From positions 1,660 to 6,664 of the forward strand of contig DNJM01000072.1 in NCBI GenBank assembly GCA_003489085.1: a DNA stretch of 5,005 bases, given 5' to 3'. The stretch's first letter is position 1, and every line of letters begins with the position of its first letter. The position numbers and the translations under genes are program-made. Positions 1 to 5,005 of the stretch are shown here, piece after piece. The notes beneath the pieces were generated by a model. It had not been told where the DNA came from. It saw only the letters and a program-made list of their open reading frames with translations, and made no database searches. This DNA is from Lachnospiraceae bacterium. Its GTDB lineage: Bacteria; Bacillota; Clostridia; Lachnospirales; Lachnospiraceae.

Positions 1-363
1 TATAATATCAATGCGGATGATGCGGCATATGCGATTGCACAGGCAGTTGGTGCAGAAAAGCTGGCGTTCCTGACGGATATTGAGGGCGTATATAAGAATC
101 CGGATGACCCATCTACACGCATTTCCGAGCTGACGGTAACGGAAGCAAAGAAGTTGATTCAGAAGGGGTATGTGGGAGGCGGCATGCTGCCAAAGCTGCA
201 GAACTGCATCGAAGCGATTGAAAATGGAGTATCCAGGGTACATATTTTGGACGGACGGATTCCGCACTGCCTGCTGCTGGAGATTTTCACAGACCGCGGA
301 GCCGGTACAGCCATTTTAAAAACAGATGAAGAACGCTTTTTGAAGCCAGAAGAAGAAAAGTAG
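1..363 (+). CDS. argB: Acetylglutamate kinase, C-terminal part (5' end outside window)
   Basis: Frame 1 is open from the first base to the TAG at 361-363, giving 120 residues. Family members are usually near 290-300 residues, so roughly the N-terminal 60% is missing. The enzyme phosphorylates N-acetyl-L-glutamate with ATP in the cytoplasm, the second step of arginine/ornithine synthesis. Visible family signatures are YNINADDAA near the start (substrate-binding region of the amino acid kinase fold), [15 protein letters not shown] with its conserved lysine, and [18 protein letters not shown] followed by GAGTAI. The last stretch resembles the C-terminal region of arginine-inhibited hexameric enzymes, so feedback inhibition by arginine is plausible. 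That cannot be settled without the N-terminal helix, which lies outside the window. A charged tail ending KPEEEK follows the conserved core. An ATG at 154 is internal and is not the start. In many bacteria argD follows argB; here a membrane protein gene follows. Confidence 0.96.
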   Translation, partial: YNINADDAAYAIAQAVGAEKLAFLTDIEGVYKNPDDPSTRISELTVTEAKKLIQKGYVGGGMLPKLQNCIEAIENGVSRVHILDGRIPHCLLLEIFTDRGAGTAILKTDEERFLKPEEEK

Positions 364-386
364 AGTATACTTTGCCCGGCATCGGA

Positions 387-413
387 TATACTTCTTAAAA
401 AAGGAATTCCTTT
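387..413. other. Short argB-ydcZ intergenic region with a perfect palindrome
   Basis: The 71-base gap between argB and the next gene contains a perfect 14-base palindrome, AAAGGAATTCCTTT (400-413). It also contains two copies of TATACTT, at 366-372 and 387-393, whose starts are 21 bases apart (about two helical turns). The palindrome has no loop and no following U tract, so it does not look like an intrinsic terminator. TATACT at 387-392 resembles a -10 hexamer, but I find no good -35 at the right distance. A regulatory site is possible but unproven. Confidence 0.25.
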
Positions 414-420
414 GATAGAC

Positions 421-426
421 AGGAGG
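421..426 (+). promoter_or_regulatory. Ribosome binding site of the YdcZ-family gene
   Basis: AGGAGG is a full Shine-Dalgarno core, 8 bases before the ATG at 435. A second GGAGG at 430-434 touches the ATG and is too close to be the main site. The ATG at 428 is in another frame. This supports 435 as the start. Confidence 0.8.
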
Positions 427-434
427 TATGGAGG

Positions 435-863
435 ATGACCGGGTTTTTGATTGCCCTTTTATCCGGGGCGCTTATGAGTGTGCAGGGAGTGTTTAATACG
501 CAGGTAACCAAAACAGCAGGCATGTGGGTCAGCAATGGCTGGGTACAGCTGAGTGCCTTTATCGTCTGTGTGGCTGCATGGCTGATATCCGGACGGGACA
601 ACATTATGGCACTGACACAGGTGGAACCGAAGTATATGCTTCTGGGCGGTGTCATCGGTGCAGGAATTACCTGGACGGTAATCAAGAGTATGGATCAGCT
701 GGGACCGGCAAAGGCAGCGCTTCTGATCGTCATTGCCCAGCTGACAGTGGCATATGCCATTGAGTTATTCGGTATGTTCGGCGTAGATAAGGCAGCATTT
801 GAATGGCGGAAAGCAGGAGGACTTCTGCTGGCGCTGATAGGAATTGCCATCTTCCAGTGGTGA
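435..863 (+). CDS. YdcZ/DUF606-type small membrane protein of the DMT (drug/metabolite transporter) superfamily
   Basis: The product is a 142-residue, very hydrophobic protein of the inner membrane. I see about five membrane segments, near residues 3-20, 32-51, 66-85, 92-114 and 126-141. The N-terminal pattern GALMSVQGVFNTQV matches the hallmark of the DMT_YdcZ (DUF606) family, in which an early helix carries Q-G-x-x-N. The length of about 140-150 residues is normal for that family. These proteins resemble half of a 10-helix drug/metabolite transporter and presumably work as dimers. Substrates are mostly unknown, so I give none. The start at 435 is supported by a strong AGGAGG eight bases upstream. 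The gene follows argB after 71 bases in the same direction with no evident terminator, so read-through from an arginine operon is possible. A functional link to arginine is only a guess. The stop is TGA at 861-863. Confidence 0.85.
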   Translation: MTGFLIALLSGALMSVQGVFNTQVTKTAGMWVSNGWVQLSAFIVCVAAWLISGRDNIMALTQVEPKYMLLGGVIGAGITWTVIKSMDQLGPAKAALLIVIAQLTVAYAIELFGMFGVDKAAFEWRKAGGLLLALIGIAIFQW

Positions 864-870
864 AATTAGG

Positions 871-899
871 TTGTGGTTTTGGAAAAGAGTTGATATAAT
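871..899 (+). promoter_or_regulatory. Sigma-A-type promoter with extended -10, upstream of comEA
   Basis: A perfect TATAAT (-10) lies at 894-899. It is preceded by TG at 891-892, giving the extended -10 pattern TGATATAAT. TTGTGG at 871-876 sits exactly 17 bases upstream and matches three of six positions of the -35 consensus. The extended -10 would compensate for the weak -35. Transcription would start near 905-908, leaving an untranslated leader of about 45 bases before comEA. It begins only eight bases after the ydcZ stop. This is the only convincing promoter in the window and probably drives the whole comEA-to-comEC run. Confidence 0.7.
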
Positions 900-937
900 G
901 ATTGTGTACGGCATCAAAGGGGCATTCTGATCATCCT

Positions 938-945
938 AAGGGAGG
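938..945 (+). promoter_or_regulatory. Ribosome binding site of comEA (decides the start codon)
   Basis: AAGGGAGG ends directly against the TTG at 946, which would leave no spacer if TTG were used. The ATG at 952 is 6 bases away and the ATG at 955 is 9 bases away, and both distances are workable. The site therefore argues for ATG 952 (or 955) and against the longer TTG-started reading. Confidence 0.75.
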
Positions 946-951
946 TTGGAA

Positions 952-1584
952 ATGATGCTAAAATCAGGAAACAGAATGATCATAAGTGTAATACTGGCGG
1001 GAATGCTTCTTCTGTGCTGTGGATGTACAGACAGAGCATCCGATGCGGAAGTACTTCTGCCGGAAACGGTGTCCGGCGATCTGGAAACGGTGCAGCCGGA
1101 CAGAGAAGAGAAACCGGCGGAAAAGAATTCTGAAACAGCAGAAGAAGCCTTCTGTACCGTCTATGTCTGCGGAGCGGTAATGTCACCCGGCGTGTACAGT
1201 CTGCCGCAGGGCAGCCGGATCTATGAGGCGCTGAATGCAGCCGGAGGCTTGTGTGCGGAGGCAGACCAGGTATTTTTAAATCAGGCAGAGCTGTTAACAG
1301 ACGGACAGCAGATCTACGTGCCGACGGAGGAAGAGGCAGAAACGCTGAAGCAGGCGGGAGATACAGGAACAAAGACGGATGCAGAGGATGGAAAGATAAA
1401 TCTGAATACGGCTTCCAGAGAAGAGCTGATGACACTTCCCGGCATTGGAGAGGCAAAGGCAGACAGCATTCTGGATTACCGCAAGGAGCATGGAAGGTTT
1501 ACCTCCATTGAAGAGCTGATGCAGATTCCCGGTATCAAGGAAGGTATCTTTGCGAAGCTGAAGGACAGTATTACAGCAGTATAA
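952..1584 (+). CDS. comEA: ComEA-like DNA-binding protein (SLBB + helix-hairpin-helix) with lipoprotein-like leader
   Basis: ComEA captures double-stranded DNA outside the cytoplasmic membrane and hands it to the ComEC channel during natural transformation. This 210-residue product has, in order, a hydrophobic leader (about residues 9-24), an acidic low-complexity linker (26-66), an SLBB domain (about 67-125, containing VYVCGAVMSPGVYSLP and AGGL) and a C-terminal DNA-binding region (about 148-210). The last begins with the typical INLNTAS and holds two helix-hairpin-helix motifs, LPGIGEAKA and IPGIKEG. The length and domain order match Gram-positive ComEA, about 200 residues. The leader ends in L-L-L-C-C-G-C, so Cys25 could be lipidated, although Cys at the -3 position makes the lipobox atypical. 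Most ComEA proteins are described with a plain membrane anchor. ATG 952 is chosen from ribosome-binding-site spacing; TTG 946 and ATG 955 are alternatives. It is the first gene after a good promoter and is followed 17 bases later by a response regulator. Other HhH-SLBB secreted proteins exist, so a competence role is inferred. Confidence 0.88.
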   Translation: MMLKSGNRMIISVILAGMLLLCCGCTDRASDAEVLLPETVSGDLETVQPDREEKPAEKNSETAEEAFCTVYVCGAVMSPGVYSLPQGSRIYEALNAAGGLCAEADQVFLNQAELLTDGQQIYVPTEEEAETLKQAGDTGTKTDAEDGKINLNTASREELMTLPGIGEAKADSILDYRKEHGRFTSIEELMQIPGIKEGIFAKLKDSITAV

Positions 1585-1601
1585 ATAAGGGAGATTAGAA
1601 G

Positions 1602-2291
1602 ATGGGAAAGCGTATTTTGGTAGTGGATGATGAAAAACTGATTGTAAAGGGAATCCGGTTCAGTCTGGAGCAGGAGGGCATGGAAGTGGACTGTGCGTAT
1701 GATGGGGAGGAAGCCCTGGAATATGCACAGAAGAATGACTATGATATGATTCTGCTGGATGTGATGCTGCCGAAGCGCAATGGTATGGAGGTCTGCCAGA
1801 CGATCCGGGAATCGTCAGATGTACCGATCATCATGCTGACGGCAAAAGGCGAAGATATGGACAAGATTCTGGGGCTGGAATATGGAGCGGATGATTATAT
1901 TACGAAACCATTTAATATTCTGGAAGTGAAGGCCAGAATGAAAGCCATCATGCGCCGGACCGGAAGGAAGGAGCCTGCCCGTAAAGAGGAGCAGATCCTG
2001 GTCAAGGGGGATATGAAGATTGACCGTGAAGGAAGGCGTGTCTTTATAGAAGAAAGGGAAATGAACCTGACGGCAAAGGAATTCGATCTGTTGGAGCTTC
2101 TGGCTGCTAACCCGAATAAAGTCTACAGCCGCGAAAAGCTTTTGAATCTGGTATGGGGCTACGAATATCCGGGAGATGCCAGAACCGTGGACGTACATAT
2201 CCGAAGACTGCGGGAAAAGATAGAAAAGAATCCAAGTGATCCGAAATACGTACATACAAAGTGGGGAGTGGGTTACTATTTTAAGGGTTAA
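1602..2291 (+). CDS. OmpR/PhoB-family response regulator (WalR/MtrA-like)
   Basis: This is a cytoplasmic transcription factor of 229 residues, the standard size for the family. The receiver domain (about 3-115) has all key residues: the acidic pair Asp9-Asp10, the phosphoacceptor Asp53 in LLDVMLP, Thr80 in IIMLTAK, and Lys102 in the TKPF motif. A short charged linker (about 119-130) leads to a winged-helix DNA-binding domain (about 132-228). There, LTAKEFDLLELL, VYSREKLLNLVWGYEY, RTVDVHIRRLREKI (recognition helix) and the GVGYYF wing hairpin are typical of the OmpR/PhoB branch. Similarity by eye is strongest to WalR/YycF- and MtrA-like regulators, but such assignments are unreliable without a tree, so no symbol is given. 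AAGGGAG at 1587-1593 lies eight bases before the ATG. The histidine kinase gene starts one base after the TAA, so they form a cognate pair. No promoter is visible in the 17-base gap after comEA. The targets cannot be read from the sequence. Confidence 0.95.
   Translation: MGKRILVVDDEKLIVKGIRFSLEQEGMEVDCAYDGEEALEYAQKNDYDMILLDVMLPKRNGMEVCQTIRESSDVPIIMLTAKGEDMDKILGLEYGADDYITKPFNILEVKARMKAIMRRTGRKEPARKEEQILVKGDMKIDREGRRVFIEEREMNLTAKEFDLLELLAANPNKVYSREKLLNLVWGYEYPGDARTVDVHIRRLREKIEKNPSDPKYVHTKWGVGYYFKG
2283..2287 (+). promoter_or_regulatory. Ribosome binding site of the histidine kinase, inside the regulator gene
   Basis: AAGGG within the last codons of the regulator gene lies five bases before the ATG at 2293. 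The frame is also open upstream to a GTG at 2236, which would overlap the regulator by 56 bases. I see no comparable site there, and the added residues are hydrophilic and unlike a kinase N-terminus. ATG 2293 is preferred, with coupling to translation of the regulator. Confidence 0.65.
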
Positions 2292-2292
2292 A

Positions 2293-3741
2293 ATGAAAAT
2301 CCGGAATAAGTTTTTACGAAGTCTTCGGTTTCGTATCATTCTGATTCTGGTGATCGTCGGAATTGTGCCGTGTGTGATTCTGAAAGCGACGATTCTGAAT
2401 AACTATGAGAAACGTGCTGCAGCGGTGAAAATTTCCGAGATCCAGAATCAATGTACGATTCTCTGCAACCAGCTGACGAGTACCGGGTATCTTTCGGATC
2501 CTTCTTCAGCAGTCATTAATGCGGAGCTGACACAGTTTACGAACATTTACAATGGCCGCATCCTGATTGTGGATGACAGATTTCAGATCATTCAGGATAC
2601 ATATGGTGTTGATAAAGGGAAAACGCTTGCATCGGAGGACGTCATCAGGTGCTTCCGGGGATCCGGAACGAATCACTATGATATTGAAAACCGGTATATT
2701 GAGGTAACATCCCCGATTCTGTCACAGAAGGAAAAAAAGGTAAGCGGAGTCATGCTGGTCAGCATCGCTACGGATTCTATCATAGATAATGCCAGAATAC
2801 TGGAAGAAAAGGCAAATATCGTACAGGCGACAGTGATTATCGTGGTTCTTTTGGCTGCTTTTTCTGCGGCAGCGCTTCTGGTGCGTCCATTCGGACGGAT
2901 TACCAGGAAAATCGAAGGGATCACAGAAGGGTATGATGTGACGCAGGAGCTGCATGAGAATGCCTATACTGAGACAAGACAGATTTCGGAAGCATTTAAT
3001 CAGATGCTCGGGCGTCTGACAGCAGTAGACAGTTCCCGGCAGGAGTTCGTTTCTAATGTGTCCCATGAGCTGAAGACACCTCTGACCTCAATGAAGGTTT
3101 TAGCGGATTCGCTTCTGGCACAGGAGGATGTGCCGGCGGAGCTGTATAAGGAATTTATGGGGGACATTGCAGAGGAGATCGAGCGGGAGAATAAAATTAT
3201 CAACGATCTGCTATCGCTGGTTAAGATGGATAAGACGGCAGCAGGGCTGAATATTAAGCCGGAAAATATCAATGAACTGGTAGAGCGGATCCTGAAAAGG
3301 CTTCGGCCGATTGCCGCAAAGCAGAATATTGAACTGGTATTTGAAAGCTTTCGGCCGGTTACAGCAGAAGTCGATGAAGTAAAGCTGACACTGGCTATTT
3401 CCAATCTGGTGGAAAATGCGATCAAATATAATAAAGAAGAGGGATACGTACACGTATCGCTGAATGCAGATCATAAGTATTTTTATCTTAAGGTAGCGGA
3501 TTCCGGAATCGGAATTCCTGAAGAAGCGCAGCGTCATATTTTTGAACGCTTTTACCGGGTGGACAAATCCCATTCCCGGGAGATCGGCGGTACCGGACTG
3601 GGGCTTTCCATTGCACGGAATGCGGTTGTGATGCATAGAGGTGCTATTAAGGTACACAGTAAGGAAGGCGAGGGAACGACCTTTACGGTTCGTATCCCGC
3701 TTACCTATATCATACAGGGGAAGAAGGGAGAGACATTATGA
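2293..3741 (+). CDS. Membrane sensor histidine kinase (HAMP-HisKA-HATPase_c), partner of the upstream regulator
   Basis: The 482-residue product autophosphorylates on histidine and passes the phosphate to the response regulator. The layout is a basic N-terminus, membrane segment 1 (about 13-33), an extracytoplasmic sensor region of about 140 residues (34-172), membrane segment 2 (about 176-197), a HAMP linker starting at RPFGRI (about 198-250), the dimerisation/phosphoacceptor domain with His258 in SNVSHELKTPLTS, and the ATPase domain. The ATPase domain shows the N box NLVENAIKYN (Asn375), the G1 box DSGIGIP (403-409), the F box FERFYRVD and the G2 box GGTGLGLSIA (432-441). All catalytic motifs are intact. 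The outer region, with ILIVDDRFQIIQDTYG and later SGVMLVSIAT, looks like a single Cache/PDC-type fold, but this is a guess from pattern. There is no PAS domain between HAMP and HisKA, unlike WalK of Bacillus. The signal is unknown. The gene starts one base after the regulator and overlaps the next gene by four bases. Confidence 0.95.
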   Translation: MKIRNKFLRSLRFRIILILVIVGIVPCVILKATILNNYEKRAAAVKISEIQNQCTILCNQLTSTGYLSDPSSAVINAELTQFTNIYNGRILIVDDRFQIIQDTYGVDKGKTLASEDVIRCFRGSGTNHYDIENRYIEVTSPILSQKEKKVSGVMLVSIATDSIIDNARILEEKANIVQATVIIVVLLAAFSAAALLVRPFGRITRKIEGITEGYDVTQELHENAYTETRQISEAFNQMLGRLTAVDSSRQEFVSNVSHELKTPLTSMKVLADSLLAQEDVPAELYKEFMGDIAEEIERENKIINDLLSLVKMDKTAAGLNIKPENINELVERILKRLRPIAAKQNIELVFESFRPVTAEVDEVKLTLAISNLVENAIKYNKEEGYVHVSLNADHKYFYLKVADSGIGIPEEAQRHIFERFYRVDKSHSREIGGTGLGLSIARNAVVMHRGAIKVHSKEGEGTTFTVRIPLTYIIQGKKGETL

Positions 3742-4667
3742 AGCGGCAATGGGTCAGTTGGATGATAGCTGCGGCTGTGATTGCGCTTCTTCTTTCCGGC
3801 TGTGGGAAAAAGGAAACGGAAGAGGTCACCGGAAGCTGCATTTATTATGTCAATGAGACAAAGGACGGTCTGGTAAAGGTGGCTTATGAAAAAAGCTTTT
3901 CCGATGCGGGAAAGGAAGCAGAGGATATTCTGAAAAAAATGAAGCAGACTCCGGAATCCCTGGAATATCATGCGGCAATTCCGAAGGAGATTGAGATCCG
4001 CGGCATCAGTGGCCTTTCAGAACAGCGTAAGGTTCTGATACTGGATTTCAGCAGTAATTATCATGATCTGGATCCGGTAACGGAGGTGCTGCTCAGAGAA
4101 GCAGTGGTCTGTACCATGGTACAGATTGATGGCGTGGACGCCGTAGCATTTACGGTGGATAAGGTGCCTTTGCAGGATAAGTATGGAAATGCTGTAGGAG
4201 AAATGAGTGAGGAAAGCTTTTTGAAGGAGACCGGATCTGCGGTGCATTCCTATAAACAGATGACGCTGACTCTTTATTTTGGAAATGAAGAGGGAGACCG
4301 GCTGAAAACGGAAGAAGTTACGACGCGTTATAATGGAAATATGCAGATTGAAAAGCTGGTATTGGAGCAGCTGCAGAAGGGACCGACGGAAAATGGCCTG
4401 ACAGCGACTTTCCCGAAAAATATAATGATTTTAAGCGTCTCCCTGAAAGATGGGATCTGTTATCTGAATCTGGATGAACAGTTTTTGACTGCGGAGTATC
4501 TGGTGCAGCCTGAGATTGTGATCCAGTCGATTGTCAATTCTGTTATTGATGCAGGAAATGTTTCTCAGGTGCAGATTTCTGTGAACGGTGAAACGGACAA
4601 GACGTTTCAGGGAGTGATTCCGCTGAACCGGCCGTTTTCACGGAATCTGGATATTGTGGAACAATAG
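3738..4667 (+). CDS. GerMN-domain lipoprotein (two GerMN-type domains)
   Basis: The product is a 309-residue exported lipoprotein. Its leader is MKRQ followed by a hydrophobic core and a textbook lipobox, LSGC, so Cys22 would be lipidated and anchored to the outer face of the membrane. Two GerMN-type domains follow. The first is about residues 34-150 (IYYVN at the start, KVLILDFSSNY in the core). The second is about 175-298 (LTLYFGNE at the start, LEQLQKGPTENGL, then ICYLNLDEQFL and the helix IVIQSIVNSVI). Tandem GerMN domains in a lipoprotein recall Bacillus GerM, which acts at the engulfing septum during sporulation. GerMN also occurs in LpqB, the lipoprotein partner of the actinobacterial MtrAB two-component system. 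The start codon overlaps the kinase stop as ATGA (3738-3741), and AAGGGAG (3724-3730) lies seven bases upstream, indicating translational coupling. By context I favour an accessory role in the sensor pathway over a dedicated germination role. That is inference; no catalytic motif is visible. Confidence 0.9.
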   Translation: MKRQWVSWMIAAAVIALLLSGCGKKETEEVTGSCIYYVNETKDGLVKVAYEKSFSDAGKEAEDILKKMKQTPESLEYHAAIPKEIEIRGISGLSEQRKVLILDFSSNYHDLDPVTEVLLREAVVCTMVQIDGVDAVAFTVDKVPLQDKYGNAVGEMSEESFLKETGSAVHSYKQMTLTLYFGNEEGDRLKTEEVTTRYNGNMQIEKLVLEQLQKGPTENGLTATFPKNIMILSVSLKDGICYLNLDEQFLTAEYLVQPEIVIQSIVNSVIDAGNVSQVQISVNGETDKTFQGVIPLNRPFSRNLDIVEQ

Positions 4668-4694
4668 GATATATATAGGTTTTGTACATTGATT

Positions 4695-4705
4695 AAGGAA
4701 AGGGG
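4695..4705 (+). promoter_or_regulatory. Ribosome binding site of the comEC-like gene
   Basis: The purine-rich AAGGAAAGGGG ends five bases before ATG 4711. An in-frame GTG at 4705 overlaps the site and is less likely as a start. An in-frame TGA at 4690-4692 rules out a longer upstream reading. The 43-base gap after the GerMN gene shows no terminator hairpin and no clear promoter. Confidence 0.7.
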
Positions 4706-4710
4706 TGCGG

Positions 4711-5005
4711 ATGATAAGAAGAAGGCCGCTTTGCAGTATAGCGGCAGTGCTTCTGTGTATGACAGCACTTTTTGCATGGATCACAGACAGGGCGGATACC
4801 GGTGTGCCCGGTGAGGGCAGTCCGGCCCCCTGTACGGTATATGGTCGTGTGATCCGAAAAGAATCCGGAGCCTCATCAAGGCTCCTGTATCTGAGCGAAG
4901 CCATTATATATTGCTCAGATTCTTTATCCGAATCTTTCTCCGGTTCCGGGGTACGCTGCCCGGAATCCGGAGTTCTGTTATACGATTCTTCTTTTTCAGA
5001 TATAC
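4711..5005 (+). CDS. comEC: ComEC/Rec2-like competence membrane protein, N-terminal part (runs off the window)
   Basis: The frame is open from ATG 4711 to the window end, giving 98 residues with no stop. The protein begins with a basic MIRRRPLC and a first membrane segment (about residues 10-24). After a short Gly/Pro-rich link, the sequence CTVYGRVIRKE...LLYLSEAIIYC resembles the beta-rich DUF4131 domain found near the N-terminus of ComEC. ComEC forms the membrane channel that takes single-stranded DNA into the cytoplasm during transformation. A full protein would be roughly 700-850 residues, so only the first eighth or so is visible. The channel and the metallo-beta-lactamase-like domain cannot be checked. 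The call rests on this partial similarity plus the nearby comEA gene. A serine-rich stretch with a repeated E-S-G unit (around residues 50-92) is weakly conserved-looking. The gene probably belongs to the same transcript as the four genes before it. Confidence 0.75.
   Translation, partial: MIRRRPLCSIAAVLLCMTALFAWITDRADTGVPGEGSPAPCTVYGRVIRKESGASSRLLYLSEAIIYCSDSLSESFSGSGVRCPESGVLLYDSSFSDI

Noticed and set aside
364..434. Promoter for the YdcZ-family gene (TTGCCC at 372-377 or TATACT at 387-392)
   Set aside because: TTGCCC has no acceptable -10 at 16-18 bases, and TATACT has no -35 at the proper distance.
946..951. TTG start for comEA
   Set aside because: The TTG abuts the Shine-Dalgarno sequence with no spacer, and ATG 952 and 955 are better spaced.
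980..1456. Long open frames on the minus strand opposite comEA and, similarly, opposite the regulator, kinase and GerMN genes
   Set aside because: They are antisense to strongly supported genes, have low-complexity Leu/Pro/Ser or Cys/His-rich products typical of shadow frames, and lack convincing ribosome binding sites or domains.
2236..2292. Longer kinase reading starting at GTG 2236
   Set aside because: It would overlap the regulator by 56 bases, lacks a good ribosome binding site, and adds hydrophilic residues in front of the basic N-terminus. ATG 2293 has AAGGG at five bases.
3443..3458. Inverted repeat GATACGTACACGTATC inside the kinase gene
   Set aside because: It is a short stem within conserved coding sequence, with no sign of regulation, and is compatible with chance.
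1602..3741. Naming the pair walR/walK or mtrA/mtrB
   Set aside because: Sequence motifs are shared across the OmpR/PhoB class. The kinase lacks the WalK PAS domain, and no tree can be made here.
3738..4667. Calling the lipoprotein gene gerM and inferring a germination/sporulation locus
   Set aside because: The GerMN domain is shared by several unrelated lipoproteins. The neighbours are a two-component system and com genes, with no spore gene in view.
4867..4885. GGAGCC-TCATCAA-GGCTCC hairpin as a terminator
   Set aside because: The stem is only six base pairs, lies inside the open comEC frame and is not followed by a U run.

Overview
The window reads as chromosomal DNA from a Gram-positive anaerobe of the Clostridia, most likely a Lachnospiraceae-type gut bacterium. 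This is inferred from protein flavour and gene order: a low-PAS WalK/PhoR-type kinase, a GerMN lipoprotein, ComEA and ComEC-like proteins close together, strong AGGAGG/AAGGGAG ribosome binding sites, moderate G+C, and purine-rich coding strands. No species can be named from the sequence alone. All six genes lie on the + strand and are tightly packed. There is no gap longer than about 90 bases, and I see no RNA gene, mobile element or CRISPR array.

Layout: (1) positions 1-363 hold the C-terminal part of acetylglutamate kinase (argB), cut by the window edge. (2) 435-863 encodes a small YdcZ/DUF606-type membrane protein. (3) A gap of about 90 bases carries a good extended -10 sigma-A-type promoter (871-899). 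(4) The promoter is followed by a compact five-gene run: a ComEA-like protein with an SLBB domain, helix-hairpin-helix motifs and a lipoprotein-like leader (952-1584); an OmpR-family response regulator (1602-2291); its sensor histidine kinase (2293-3741); a GerMN-domain lipoprotein (3738-4667); and the beginning of a ComEC-like DNA channel protein (4711 to the window end).

The five genes downstream of the promoter have gaps of 17 and 1 bases, a 4-base overlap, and a gap of 43 bases, with no terminator between them. They are therefore probably one operon. The kinase should sense something outside the membrane and phosphorylate the regulator at Asp53. The lipoprotein, translationally coupled to the kinase, is a candidate extracytoplasmic partner. 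This order, regulator-kinase-GerMN lipoprotein, parallels the actinobacterial mtrA-mtrB-lpqB cassette. Here it sits between two DNA-uptake genes (comEA and comEC) that are close neighbours in classical competence operons. That arrangement is the most interesting point in the window. The individual protein families are all known.
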